The position numbers and the translations under genes were made by a program. Source: Gemmatimonadota bacterium (GTDB lineage: Bacteria; Gemmatimonadota; Gemmatimonadetes; Gemmatimonadales; GWC2-71-9). From it: a stretch of 64,000 nt of DNA. The stretch is from contig SHZU01000004.1 in the NCBI GenBank assembly GCA_009692115.1, positions 219,200 to 283,199 on the forward strand, in the 5' to 3' direction. The notes below the pieces were generated by a model. The model was not told where the DNA came from. It saw only the letters and a program-made list of their open reading frames with translations, and ran no database searches. Positions 9,057-17,876 of the stretch are shown piece by piece (position 1 is the stretch's first letter; every line of letters starts with the position of its first letter).

Positions 9057-10154
9057 CACGGCTTGGCGACGATCCTGGCCACCCGGCCGGCTGCCGTCAT
9101 CAGATACAGTTCGCCAGACGCGGCTTGGCCGAAGCTGGTGATTGGGCCGTTCGGCGCGAGGTCGCCCCACTCCCGTTCGTCGGTGGCGGATCCATTGACC
9201 AGCCGGAAACTCCGGACCCACCCGCGGCAGTCGTCGGCGTAGGAGTAGGTGCCGGCCAGTCCAGAGATTGCCGTTCCGCGATAGACGTACCCGCCGGTCA
9301 CCGAGCCGGCCCCGTTGGCGTGGGTGTAGTCAAGCATCGGGAGCACGAGGCCTTGCTGATTGCACGAAGCGGAGCCGAAGCACGACTTACCCTCCATGAT
9401 ATTCCACCCGAAGTTGGCGCCCCGGCTGGCGGACAGGCTCAGCGCGTCGATCTCTTCGATGGCGTTCTGGCCGACATCGCCGATGTAGAGATCGCCGGTC
9501 GATCGGTCGAAGCTGAATCGCCACGGGTTGCGAAGGCCGAGGCTCCAGATCTCCGGCCGAGTGCCGGGCTGGCCGACGAACGGGTTGTCGCTGGGCACGG
9601 TGACTTGGCCCGCTGCCGACACCGAGAGCCGGACCATCTTGCCTAACAGGGTGGACTGTTTCTGCCCGTTTCTGCCCGTTTTCCTGGGCGTCACCCCCGG
9701 AGCCGCCGTCGCCCATTCCGATGTAGAGCTGGCCGTCCGGTCCGAAGGCCACCATCCCGCCGTTGTGATTGGCGAAGGGCTGATCGACCGAGAGCACGAT
9801 CTGCTCGCTGGCGGGGTCGGTGTAGTTGACGACGAACAGGCCGTTAGTGGCGTAGCCGGGATGAAAGGCCAAGCCGAGGAGCCCTTGTTCGCCGCCGGTC
9901 GAGATCTTGGTGCGGACGTCGAGGAACGGAGTCGCCAGCGTGATCCCTTGCTTCACGATCTTGATGGCCCCGGTCTTCTCCACGACGAAGATCCTGGCAT
10001 TGTCGCCCGGCGGGCTGGTGACCAGCACTGGGAAGCTGAAGGTCCCGACATCGGCGAGTCCGAGCCCGCTGGCGGTTGGTGGTGGCGGGGGGCCGCTGTC
10101 GCCCCGGCAGGCGGCGACGAGGCAGCAGAGGAGTAACGGCAGCAATGGGTGCAT
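9056..10154 (-). pseudogene. PQQ-type glucose/sorbosone dehydrogenase, frameshifted
   Basis: Soluble aldose-sugar-dehydrogenase-type six-bladed propeller lipoprotein (lipobox LVAAC, Cys about residue 16). The N-terminal half reads in one frame from ATG 10154: EKTGAIKIVKQG, GGEQGLLGLAFHPGYATNGLFVVNYT, HNGGMVAFGPDGQLYIGMGDGGSGGDAQENGQ. The rest continues in another frame (STLLGKMVRLSV, RPEIWSLGLRNPWRFSFDR, GDVGQNAIEEID, NFGWNIMEG) to the stop at 9056. The break coincides exactly with a 10-bp tandem duplication at 9661-9680; removing one copy gives an uninterrupted GDAQENGQKQSTLLGKM. Inactive as read, unless the duplication is an assembly error or a switching site. Confidence 0.85.
9661..9680. 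repeat. 10-bp perfect tandem duplication causing frameshift
   Basis: TCTGCCCGTT occurs twice in succession inside the sugar dehydrogenase. One copy restores the reading frame, so the second is the lesion. Confidence 0.9.
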
Positions 10155-10172
10155 GGCGTTTAATTTGACCCT

Positions 10173-11141
10173 ATGCGAGCCATTCTGTACACCGGGGCCG
10201 GCGGGCCTGAAGTAATTTCGCTGACGGAAGCTCCGACTCCGGCGGTGGCCGCGGGTCATGTCCTGGTCCGGGTTCGGGCTGTTGGACTCAATCGGGCCGA
10301 CCTCATTCAGCGGAAGGGCGGGTATCCCGCACCTCCTGGTTGGCCGACGAACATTCCGGGTCTCGAGTATGCCGGGGTCGTTGAATCGGTGGGGCCGGGT
10401 GTCACCTTGGTCAAGGCCGGCGACCGAGTCATGGGCTTGGTCGGTGGGGGCGCTCACGCCGAGTTCGTGGCGCCCCACGAGCGAGAGCTTGTTCCCGTGC
10501 CCGCGGTCTTGACCGACGAACAAGCGGCTGCGGTGCCGGAGGCGTTTCTGACGGCGTACGATGCGTTGGTGGTGCGGGGCCGCGCGGGAGCCGGTGATCG
10601 GGTCCTCGTGCACGCGGTTGGAAGCGGTGTCAGCACGGCCGCCGTTCAGTTGGCCAAGTGGATCGGATGCACGGTGGTTGGGACCTCTCGGACCGCCGGC
10701 AAGCTTGACCGAGCCCGGGCACTCGGGATGGACGCCGGGATCGACACCAGCGCCGCCGGGTTTCGGGCTGGCGTCGGCGAGCCGGTCAACGTCATCCTCG
10801 ACTACTTCGGGGGCCCCGCGCTCTCCGACAATCTCGCGGTGTTGGCAACCAAGGGGCGTTTGGTGCTGCTCGGCACTCTGCAGGGCGGGGTGGCCGAGCA
10901 GGTGGATGTGGGCCGGATTCTCCGAGGCCGCCTTGAGGTCATCGGGACGGTCATGCGGGCCCGTCCCCACGAGGAACGGGCTCCACTGGTCCAAGAATTC
11001 ATCCGCCGGGTCATGCCGGAGCTTCAGGCGGGTCGAATGGCGCCGGTGGTCGGGGCTTCATTTCCGATGACAGCCATGGCCGCCGCGCACGCGGCCATGG
11101 AGTCCAATCGGGTCTTTGGAAAGATCGTGCTGACCTGGTAG
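10173..11141 (+). CDS. NAD(P)H:quinone oxidoreductase, zinc-independent MDR family
   Basis: 322 residues of the medium-chain dehydrogenase/reductase superfamily, quinone oxidoreductase (PIG3/TP53I3-like) branch. Visible: the VRVRAVGLNRADLIQRKGGYPAPPG signature, GLEYAGVVESVGPGV, GDRVMGLVGGGAHAEF, then the NADPH-binding Rossmann segment GDRVLVHAVGSGVSTAAVQLAKWIGCTVVGTSRTAGK. The catalytic and structural zinc ligands of alcohol dehydrogenases are absent, as expected for this branch. Probably reduces quinones or small enones with NADPH. Divergent from the sugar dehydrogenase with 18 bp between starts. Confidence 0.88.
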   Translation: MRAILYTGAGGPEVISLTEAPTPAVAAGHVLVRVRAVGLNRADLIQRKGGYPAPPGWPTNIPGLEYAGVVESVGPGVTLVKAGDRVMGLVGGGAHAEFVAPHERELVPVPAVLTDEQAAAVPEAFLTAYDALVVRGRAGAGDRVLVHAVGSGVSTAAVQLAKWIGCTVVGTSRTAGKLDRARALGMDAGIDTSAAGFRAGVGEPVNVILDYFGGPALSDNLAVLATKGRLVLLGTLQGGVAEQVDVGRILRGRLEVIGTVMRARPHEERAPLVQEFIRRVMPELQAGRMAPVVGASFPMTAMAAAHAAMESNRVFGKIVLTW

Positions 11142-11149
11142 TCCGACTG

Positions 11150-11617
11150 CTACATGTTCCCTTCGTCGTCGGACGGGCCGTAGATCGAGGGGACCGGGAT
11201 GTCCTTCATACGCAAGGAGACCGTCAGCTGGGCCCGGTGGTGAATGATGTGGTTCATGACGAAGATGCGGATGACGGCAACCCGCGACATCGCGAAGATG
11301 GCGTTCCCGCCGTTCTTGAGGGTCCAGTTGACCGCGAAGTCGGCGTCGGACGCCGCCGCGAGCGCGGCCCGCGCCTTGACGACTTCCGCCTCGAAGACCT
11401 CGAGCGTGCGTTTGGCGCTTTCGTAGACGGGTGGCTTCCAGGCGGGTCCGCCGGGCGGGTTCATGTCGAGTTCGGTCATGCTCAGGGTCGACGATGTCCA
11501 TCCGATCAGGCTCGCGACATGGAGTCCGAGGTCGCCGGCTGAAAACGACTTCGGGTGGGGCTTCCAGGTGGCGGTGGCGTCGGTCAGGCGCTCGAGGACT
11601 TTCCTGGTGTTGGCCAT
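11150..11617 (-). CDS. DinB family protein
   Basis: 155 residues. The four-helix DinB/YfiT pattern is recognisable: an N-terminal RVLERLTDATATWKPHPKSFSAGDLGLHVASLIGWTSSTL helix containing a candidate metal His, a central helix, and the C-terminal MNHIIHHRAQLTVSLRMKDIPVPSIYGPS, which is the usual hHHRGQL.vyLR..g..vP..yGps end with two metal-binding His residues. DinB proteins act as metal-dependent thiol transferases or are uncharacterised. Convergent with the quinone oxidoreductase. Confidence 0.88.
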   Translation of the reverse strand: MANTRKVLERLTDATATWKPHPKSFSAGDLGLHVASLIGWTSSTLSMTELDMNPPGGPAWKPPVYESAKRTLEVFEAEVVKARAALAAASDADFAVNWTLKNGGNAIFAMSRVAVIRIFVMNHIIHHRAQLTVSLRMKDIPVPSIYGPSDDEGNM

Positions 11618-11683
11618 CTCATTGTCGAACTCAGGTAGGATCGACTGGGAATATTATTCGACATATCGGCTCCGTGAGAGTTG

Positions 11684-12679
11684 TCAGGCCCGGTTAGAAG
11701 GGGTCGGTGCCCCGAAACGGTTGAGGGGAAAGCTGTGGATTTGTTGGAGAGTTCGCAACCGCCGTGTCAGCGCGGCGGTGTAGTCCGCCCCGGCGTTGTG
11801 ACGATCCTGGTACCGCCGTCGGTATCGAGCGGTCAACTCGGGGAACTCCCGTTCGAGAATGGGAAGGAAACCGGACCGCGCTACGGGGCCGAGTCTGAGC
11901 GCAAACCCGTCCGCGTACCGCGCCCCGGCGTCCTTCCCGGCGGCCATGAGTCCGCCCAACGCGCCCCATCCATCGGTGAGACCAGGGATGATCGGCGCGA
12001 TCATCAGTCCGACCTCGAGGCCGGCGTCGGCCAGGGCCCGGATGCCCCGAAGGCGGGCATGGGGCAGGGGCGTCTTGGGCTCGAGCCGCCGGATCAGGTC
12101 GGGATCGAGTGAAATGATCGACATGTTGATGGAGACCCGATGTCGAGCCGAGAGGGACTTGAGCAGGTTGGCGTCGCGAGCGACGAGGGGGGATTTCGTG
12201 GTGATGCTGATCCGGAGCCCGCGGTAGCCGAGCAAGGCTTCCAGTAGCGACCGGGTGACGCCGAACTGTCGTTCGGCCGGTTGGTACGGATCAGTGGCGG
12301 TGCCGATCAGGATGGTCCGGTTGCCGACTTTGGATGGGTCGAGCGTTTGTCGGAGTACGTCAGCGGCGTTCTGTTTGATGAAGATTTGCCGTTCGAACGC
12401 GGTTCGGGGATCGACGCTCTGGTGGGCGCGGTCGTTCCGTTCCGAGGTCCATCGGTGAGTGTCGCGGGCGTAGCAATAGGCGCAGCCGAATTCGCAGCCG
12501 ATGTATGGGTTCATGGACCAGAACGTCCTGCCGGTGGCTTCGGGCGGATTGGCAATTCGACGGACCGTGAGCCCGATGAACTCGGTTCCGCGGAGCCGTT
12601 GATCGAGGGTCGGAGGCGCCCGAGGCGGCAGGGCGAGCGGCAGGCCGAGTTGGGCTTCGGCGCTCTGGCTCAGCCGCAT
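11684..12679 (-). CDS. Radical SAM protein, Rv2578c/SplB-like
   Basis: About 331 residues. The [4Fe-4S]/SAM motif CX3CX2C appears as NPYIGCEFGCAYCYARDTH; downstream are ILIGTATDPYQPAERQFGVTRSLLEAL, ISITTKSPLVARDANLLKSL, VSINMSIISLDPDLIRRLEPKTP and the GLEVGLMIAPIIPGLTD strand, all typical of the intein-free Rv2578c-type radical SAM family related to spore photoproduct lyase. The reaction is unknown. In-frame ATGs also exist at 12694 and 12742, so the start is uncertain. It lies downstream of the cold-shock gene, insulated by that gene's terminator. Confidence 0.85.
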   Translation of the reverse strand: MRLSQSAEAQLGLPLALPPRAPPTLDQRLRGTEFIGLTVRRIANPPEATGRTFWSMNPYIGCEFGCAYCYARDTHRWTSERNDRAHQSVDPRTAFERQIFIKQNAADVLRQTLDPSKVGNRTILIGTATDPYQPAERQFGVTRSLLEALLGYRGLRISITTKSPLVARDANLLKSLSARHRVSINMSIISLDPDLIRRLEPKTPLPHARLRGIRALADAGLEVGLMIAPIIPGLTDGWGALGGLMAAGKDAGARYADGFALRLGPVARSGFLPILEREFPELTARYRRRYQDRHNAGADYTAALTRRLRTLQQIHSFPLNRFGAPTPSNRA

Positions 12680-12879
12680 CGTGACCATCCGCATTGGACG
12701 CAGGAAAGGCAGGCACTGGTCGAGATTATCGGACTGGCGCATTCCGGACAGACCCGAATTGCAGGCATCGGCTCGGCGGGCCGCTGGGTTGTTCCATAGT
12801 TACGGGGTTTGTTCGGTATCGTCACGAACTCAATATCGGTATTTGTTCGGGGTTGTCAAGAGGAGTGGGGATTTTGGGC

Positions 12880-12915
12880 AAAAAAAAGAACCCCGACCTT
12901 GGAGGGTCGGGGTTC
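12880..12915 (-). terminator. Rho-independent terminator of the cold-shock gene
   Basis: On the minus strand, an 11-bp perfect stem (12905-12915 with 12888-12898), a 6-base loop and a run of eight U residues. It lies 14 bp after the csp stop codon and is a textbook intrinsic terminator. Confidence 0.95.
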
Positions 12916-12928
12916 CCCGGACGCTTGC

Positions 12929-13144
12929 TTACGCGCTGGCGATCCGCTTGACGCCTTCAGCCGCCGGGCCCTTAGCGCCCTGGACGACGTCGAACTCAAC
13001 CCGCTCACCCTCGGTCAAGGACTTGAAGCCCTCGCCGGAGATGGCCGAATGATGAACGAAGCAATCCTTCGTTCCGTCTTCCGGCGTGATGAACCCGAAG
13101 CCCTTGGCGTCGTTGAACCACTTGACCGTACCAGTCGTTCGCAT
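12929..13144 (-). CDS. Cold-shock domain protein
   Basis: A 71-residue single OB-fold nucleic-acid-binding protein. RNP1 (KGFGFI) and RNP2-like (CFVHHSAI) motifs are present, together with the family start [21 protein letters not shown]. The ATG at 13144 is chosen because AAGGA lies 8 bp upstream and the protein then starts at the conserved TGTVKWFN. Acts as RNA chaperone or antiterminator. A long upstream region with hairpins and a strong terminator fit an abundantly expressed, post-transcriptionally controlled csp gene. Confidence 0.95.
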   Translation of the reverse strand: MRTTGTVKWFNDAKGFGFITPEDGTKDCFVHHSAISGEGFKSLTEGERVEFDVVQGAKGPAAEGVKRIASA

Positions 13145-13475
13145 TGCGGTAATCCTTGTTGACTTGGTCCGTTCCTGGCGCACCAGAGAGCCGAACCATT
13201 ACTGAACCCCCGTGAAAAACCCTCACGAGACGGGACGTTCCCACAACGAGGGGCCTTTCCCCTGCGTTACCAGCGGTCATCATGAATAAGGGGGCCATAG
13301 CAAAGCTGGGGCCCCCTACGTCCACTCGGAACTTGTCCGCACTTAGGCGCTTCGACCGCTGACAACAACATAGCAGCAAAAGCCAAAAACGGCAACAGTC
13401 GAGTTTGGTGAGGCCCCTTATACTCAATAGGTTAGGGCCTTCTAGTCAGATATTCTCAACCGGGATGAAACCACC
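13145..13475. promoter_or_regulatory. Divergent promoter region and csp leader
   Basis: 331 bp without a gene between divergent csp and serine-hydrolase genes. Two small perfect hairpins lie in the csp leader (CGTGA/TCACG at 13211-13227 and AGGGG/CCCCT at 13249-13263), consistent with a structured cold-shock leader. TATACT at 13419-13424 could be a -10 element for the plus-strand gene, without a convincing -35. Nothing more specific can be seen. Confidence 0.4.
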
Positions 13476-15113
13476 ATGAGATCGTTCCTGCTTGCCGCAG
13501 TCGTCTCGTTTGGACTGACCACCACGGTCGGCGCCCAGGCGCTGACCCCTGGGCAAATCATGCGAATCGACAGTGTCTTTGCCCAGTTTGACGGCACCAA
13601 TCGTCCGGGCTGCGCCGTCGGTGTCGGGCAGGGCGGAGTGCCTCTCTATAGCCGTGGATACGGCATGTCCGACCTTCAGCAAGGGACGCCGATCACCCCG
13701 CGATCGATCTTCCATGTTGCTTCGGTGTCGAAGCAGTTCGCCGCTTTTGCGATTGGGCTGCTCGCGGAAGATCGGGCGATCTCGCTGGACGACCCGGTCC
13801 GGAAATACATTCCGGAATTGCCGGAGTATCAGAAGCCGATCACGATCCGTCACCTGATCTACCATACCAGCGGGATTCGGGATCACTGGGAGCTGCTTGG
13901 CATGGCCGGCTGGCGGTACCCGGATGACCTCTTCACCCAGGAGGACGTCCTCGACATCGTGATCCGCCAAAAGGCGCTCAACTTCAGCCCGGGCGACGAG
14001 TACGTCTATAGCAACTCAGGCTACAGTCTGCTGGCCATGATCGTTCAGCGGGTTTCGGGAAAGTCGCTACGGGAGTTTTCCGAGTTGCGGATTTTTCAGC
14101 CGCTCGGCATGACCAGCACCCATGTTCATGATGATCACTCGATGATCGTGCCGGGTCGGACCAGTGCCTTTGTCATGGGGCCCTCGGGCTGGAAGCTCAG
14201 CGTGCCCAATTTTGACACTCACGGCGCGACCAGCCTGTTCACCACCGTGGGCGATCTTCTCAAATGGCAGCACAATTTCGAGTCCAAGGTGGTGGGCTCG
14301 CCAGGCTTGATCAAGGATGCCCTCACCTCGGCGATCCTGACCAACGGCAAGCCGGCCAACTACGGTTTCGGGATTTCGATCGAGAAGTACCGTGGCGCCG
14401 AGGGGTTCGGTCATGGCGGGGCCGACGCCGGCTATCGGGCCGATGTGATCCAGTTTCCGGCCCATCACCTCGAGATTGCCGTGGCCTGCAATTTCGGAGA
14501 GGCCACCCCGAACACCTACTCCAGGGCCGTGGCCGACATCGTGTTGGAGGGGAAACTCGAGCCCCGTCCCGCTCCAACCAAGCGGGCAACGGTGGCGGTC
14601 CCCGCCGCCCGGCTCGAACAACTGGCCGGGGTCTACAAAGCGGCCGCGAGCGATCAAGTGTTTGTGTTGAGTGTGAAAGACGGCAAGCTGGTGCTCGACA
14701 ATTATGGTTTGGCGCTCGAGCCGGTGGATCCCAGTCATTTCACCGTGTTTGGAACGCCGGTTGAGTTTGTTGGACCAACGGGGGCGGTGCCCCTCGCAAT
14801 CAAGATCGCGGCAGCTGGCGATTCGATGGTTCGAGTGCCGGCAGTTCGCCCGGCCGCAGCTCAGTTGGCTCAGTTCGCGGGTTCCTACTGGAGCGACGAG
14901 CTCCGGGTGTCGTACCGGGTCGAGCTCAAGGATTCGGTGCTGGTGCTCCATCCGTTTAAGCATCCGGCGCAGCCGTTGCGGCCAGCCTTTGCCGACGCCT
15001 TCGTAGGCGGAGAAGCCGGGACCGTGAGGTTCGTCCGGACCAAGGGAGTGGTGTCTGGGTTTCGGCTTACCGGGGGCCGGGTTCGAAGTGTTGCGTTCGT
15101 GAAGGGTCGCTAA
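13476..15113 (+). CDS. Secreted serine hydrolase, class C beta-lactamase/DD-peptidase fold
   Basis: 545 residues with a signal peptide (MRSFLLAAVVSFGLTTTVGAQA). The catalytic SxxK is in HVASVSKQF, the YxN motif is YSNSGY, and the third motif is the GHGGADAG segment (H-x-G variant). Also typical are PITIRHLIYHTSGI and FQPLGMTSTHV. Residues about 370-545 form a C-terminal beta-rich extension (LAGVYKAAASDQVFVLSVKDGKLVLD and FAGSYWSDELRVSYRVELKDSVLVL), two repeats of a DUF3471-like lipocalin-type domain. Probably a periplasmic peptidase or esterase; substrate unknown. Confidence 0.9.
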   Translation: MRSFLLAAVVSFGLTTTVGAQALTPGQIMRIDSVFAQFDGTNRPGCAVGVGQGGVPLYSRGYGMSDLQQGTPITPRSIFHVASVSKQFAAFAIGLLAEDRAISLDDPVRKYIPELPEYQKPITIRHLIYHTSGIRDHWELLGMAGWRYPDDLFTQEDVLDIVIRQKALNFSPGDEYVYSNSGYSLLAMIVQRVSGKSLREFSELRIFQPLGMTSTHVHDDHSMIVPGRTSAFVMGPSGWKLSVPNFDTHGATSLFTTVGDLLKWQHNFESKVVGSPGLIKDALTSAILTNGKPANYGFGISIEKYRGAEGFGHGGADAGYRADVIQFPAHHLEIAVACNFGEATPNTYSRAVADIVLEGKLEPRPAPTKRATVAVPAARLEQLAGVYKAAASDQVFVLSVKDGKLVLDNYGLALEPVDPSHFTVFGTPVEFVGPTGAVPLAIKIAAAGDSMVRVPAVRPAAAQLAQFAGSYWSDELRVSYRVELKDSVLVLHPFKHPAQPLRPAFADAFVGGEAGTVRFVRTKGVVSGFRLTGGRVRSVAFVKGR

Positions 15114-15121
15114 GGAGACCG

Positions 15122-17539
15122 TCAGCGGACGAATCCGACCTGATAGGGCACCCCGGCTTCGGCGGTGAATGCGATCGTGTCTGCTCCGACCCGTTCGAGC
15201 CTCACGCGTCGACGGCCGGCGGTTACGCCGGTTGCGCCCACCGCCCGGAGGACCGCGCGGCCCCGGCGGGCCGCCACGAGTGTGGCCTTGGCGAGCCGGC
15301 CGTCGGCCCAGGTCAGATCGACCGTGAAGCCACCCCGGGCTCTCAGGCCGGAGGCTGATCCAGTGGACCATTCGATGGGCAGCGCCGGGAGCACGTGGAT
15401 GGCGTTCTGGTGCGATTGGAGCAGCATCTCGACAATGGCCGCCGAGGCTCCGAAGTTGGCGTCGACCTGAAGGGCCTTTCCGCACATTGAGAAGAGGTTC
15501 GGCAGCGACGACTTGGTGAGCAGGGCCCGGAACTGATCGAGGGCGGCCGAGCCGTCGTAGAGCCGAGCTTGAAGGCCCTGTTTCCAGCCGTAGGACCACC
15601 CGCACCCGCCAGTGCCGCGGCGTTCCAACGTCACCCTTGCGGCCTGGGCGAACGCCGGCGAGGACTCGGGCGTGATTTCACGGCCGGGATAGAGGCCCCA
15701 GAGCGGTGAGACGTGCCGATGGTCCGGCTCGAACTCATCCCAATCCTCGAGCCATTCCTGAAGTTGACCGTGTTTGCCGATCTGGTTCGGTGCCAACCGG
15801 GGCCGGGCGGCACGGACTTCGGCCACGAGGGCGGAATCGACGGCGAGGCCGGTCGCCGCTTCATCGAACATGGCGAACACCTCCCGGATGATCTGCAGGT
15901 CCATCGTGGGCCCGGCCGCCATGGTACGGGCGGTGAGTTCGCCGCCGCTCACTTCGTCAAAGAAGGGTCCGTTACCCGGCGATTTCGGGAAATTCTCGGG
16001 CGAGTTCGAGGGGGCGGTGACCAGCCATCCGTGCTTCGGTTCCGGGACCAGAATATCGAGGAGGAATCGGGTTTGGTCGCGGAGCAACGGGTAGATTCGC
16101 TCGAGATCAGCGGGGTCGGCGGAGAACCGGTAACGCTCGTACAGATTGGTCATCAGCCAGGCTCCACCCACGGGCCAGGCCCCCCAGGAGGGGCCGTCCA
16201 TTGGAGTGGTCGATCGCCAGAGGTCGGTGTTTTGGTGGAGGACCCAGCCCCGGGCGCCCCAGTGTTCTTTGGCCGTTCGGGTGCCCGCCTCGGCCACCTC
16301 ACGCACCAGTTTCTCGAGGGGGCCGACCAACTCCGCCAGGTTGCCGGTTTCGGCGGGCCAGTAATTCATGGGCAGATTGATGTTGACGGTGTACTTCGAG
16401 TCCCACCACGGGTTGGAGTTGTCGTTCCAGATCCCCTGCAGATTGGCCGGTTCGGTGCCGGGCCGGGAACTCGCGATCAAGAGGTAGCGGCCAAACTGGT
16501 AGTACAGGGCCGCCAAGCCGGGGTCCGGCGCGGTGGCGAACCGCTTGATCCGAAGGTCGGTGGGCAAGCTGTCGGCCTCGGGAAGCCCGGAGCCGAGTTG
16601 GAGACCCACCCGACGAAACCAGCGTTGATGCTCGGCCTCGTGGTCGCGTTGGAGGTCCGGATAGCTTCGTCTAGCGGCGGGTTCGAGCACCGCTGCCACC
16701 CGCGCCGCCGGATCGCCGGTTACGTCGTGATAGTTGATGAAATTGGTGGCGGCGGCGAAGACCAGCGTCACGGCATCGGCGCGATCGACGGTGAGGGTCC
16801 GGCGGCCGACTTCGAGCCGGCCCCCTTCCGGGCGGGCAACCAGGTTGGCTTGATACCGAAGCCGGCCCTCGATGCCGAGGTAGTCGGAACTCTTGCCGGT
16901 TAGGCGGAGGGTATTCGGCGCGATTCCGTCGATTTGGAAGTAGTCGGTTCCATAGTTCGAGTGGGCTTGGTTCCGGGCCCCTTCGAGGGCCGCCGTCAAC
17001 GAGACGGCCCCGGGCCGATCGGCCGAGATTCGGACCACGAGGACTTGGTCGGGCGCGCTCGAGAAGATCTCGCGGACGTAGCGGGTGCCGTCGACGGTGT
17101 AGGAGACCCGAACGACGGCGGCATCGAGGTCGAGTTCGCGACGGTACTCGGTGACTCGGTCGTGGCCTGGGAAGGTCAGGCGGAGGTTGCCGAGCGGCTG
17201 GTACTTCATCTGCTCGAAGGGGCGGCCCATCATGGCGCGACCGAACAGATCGTGCGCCGCCGCGATGTCGCCGGCGAACAGCAGGCGCTGGATTTCCGGC
17301 AGCGCGCGATGGGCTCCGACCACCACCGGGTCGTAGGGGCCGCCGGACCAGAGGGTTTCTTCGTTGAGCTGGATGATCTCGTCGCCGGTGCGACCGAAGA
17401 CCATCGCGCCGAGGCGGCCATTCCCGACTGGAAGGGCCTGGTTCCAGGTTTCGGCGGGTTGCCGGTACCAGAGGCGGAGATCCGGCCCAATGCGGCCGGG
17501 CGGGGCAAGCAGCAGCAGCGCGATGAATGGGTAGCTCAT
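15122..17539 (-). CDS. Glycoside hydrolase family 95, alpha-L-fucosidase type
   Basis: About 805 residues. Starts with the GH95 entry LRLWYRQPAETWNQALPVGNGRLGAMVFGRTGDEIIQLNEETLWSGGPYD, then LQGIWNDNSNPWWDSKYTVNINLPMNYWPAETGNLAEL, the Asn-containing catalytic-region motif, TAPSNSPENFP, HRHVSPLWGLYPGREITP and ALQVDANFGASAAIVEMLLQS. These match the inverting 1,2-alpha-L-fucosidase fold ((alpha/alpha)6 barrel flanked by beta domains). A weak signal peptide (MSYPFIALLLLAPPG) opens the chosen ATG at 17539. Suggests use of fucosylated glycans; GH95 also has galactosidase members, so substrate is not certain. Confidence 0.9.
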   Translation of the reverse strand: MSYPFIALLLLAPPGRIGPDLRLWYRQPAETWNQALPVGNGRLGAMVFGRTGDEIIQLNEETLWSGGPYDPVVVGAHRALPEIQRLLFAGDIAAAHDLFGRAMMGRPFEQMKYQPLGNLRLTFPGHDRVTEYRRELDLDAAVVRVSYTVDGTRYVREIFSSAPDQVLVVRISADRPGAVSLTAALEGARNQAHSNYGTDYFQIDGIAPNTLRLTGKSSDYLGIEGRLRYQANLVARPEGGRLEVGRRTLTVDRADAVTLVFAAATNFINYHDVTGDPAARVAAVLEPAARRSYPDLQRDHEAEHQRWFRRVGLQLGSGLPEADSLPTDLRIKRFATAPDPGLAALYYQFGRYLLIASSRPGTEPANLQGIWNDNSNPWWDSKYTVNINLPMNYWPAETGNLAELVGPLEKLVREVAEAGTRTAKEHWGARGWVLHQNTDLWRSTTPMDGPSWGAWPVGGAWLMTNLYERYRFSADPADLERIYPLLRDQTRFLLDILVPEPKHGWLVTAPSNSPENFPKSPGNGPFFDEVSGGELTARTMAAGPTMDLQIIREVFAMFDEAATGLAVDSALVAEVRAARPRLAPNQIGKHGQLQEWLEDWDEFEPDHRHVSPLWGLYPGREITPESSPAFAQAARVTLERRGTGGCGWSYGWKQGLQARLYDGSAALDQFRALLTKSSLPNLFSMCGKALQVDANFGASAAIVEMLLQSHQNAIHVLPALPIEWSTGSASGLRARGGFTVDLTWADGRLAKATLVAARRGRAVLRAVGATGVTAGRRRVRLERVGADTIAFTAEAGVPYQVGFVR

Positions 17540-17630
17540 GCCGGAATGTATCCGTTGGGATGCAATGGACACAAACCGGCGGGATTGCCGTAGGTCCCGA
17601 GCTTCGCGTTCCTAATCCTCGGAGGGTTCC

Positions 17631-17876
17631 ATGGGCTTGATCTGGACGTGTTTGATCGGTTTCTGCGTTGGCTTGGTGGCCAAGTTCATCGTGCCGGGCC
17701 GGGAAGGTGGCGGGTTCATAATGACGACGCTGCTCGGGATCGCGGGATCGTGGTTTGGATCGTTGCTAGCCGGCTTCCTTGGAATGGGCGGCCGGGTGGG
17801 GTTCATCGGCTCGGTGATCGGGGCGGTGCTGCTGTTGATGATCTACAACTGGACCCGCGCGAGGAAGGCCGTCTAA
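17631..17876 (+). CDS. GlsB/YeaQ/YmgE family membrane protein
   Basis: 81 residues, nearly all hydrophobic: WTCLIGFCVGLVAKFIVPGREGGGFIMTTLLGIAGSWFGSLLAGFLGMG and a last helix IGSVIGAVLLLMIYNWTRARK. This is the transglycosylase-associated (GlsB/YeaQ/YmgE) stress-response family, with three predicted transmembrane segments and the typical GR.GG....t...Gi.G. loop. Inner-membrane protein of unclear function. Its TAA overlaps the TAG stop of the convergent HAD gene. Confidence 0.88.
   Translation: MGLIWTCLIGFCVGLVAKFIVPGREGGGFIMTTLLGIAGSWFGSLLAGFLGMGGRVGFIGSVIGAVLLLMIYNWTRARKAV

Noticed and set aside
12790..12860. GAAC...GTTC patterns resembling a Gram-positive LexA box before the radical SAM gene
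   Set aside because: Spacing between half-sites is far from the required 4 bp, and the two TTTGTTCGG copies are direct, not inverted.
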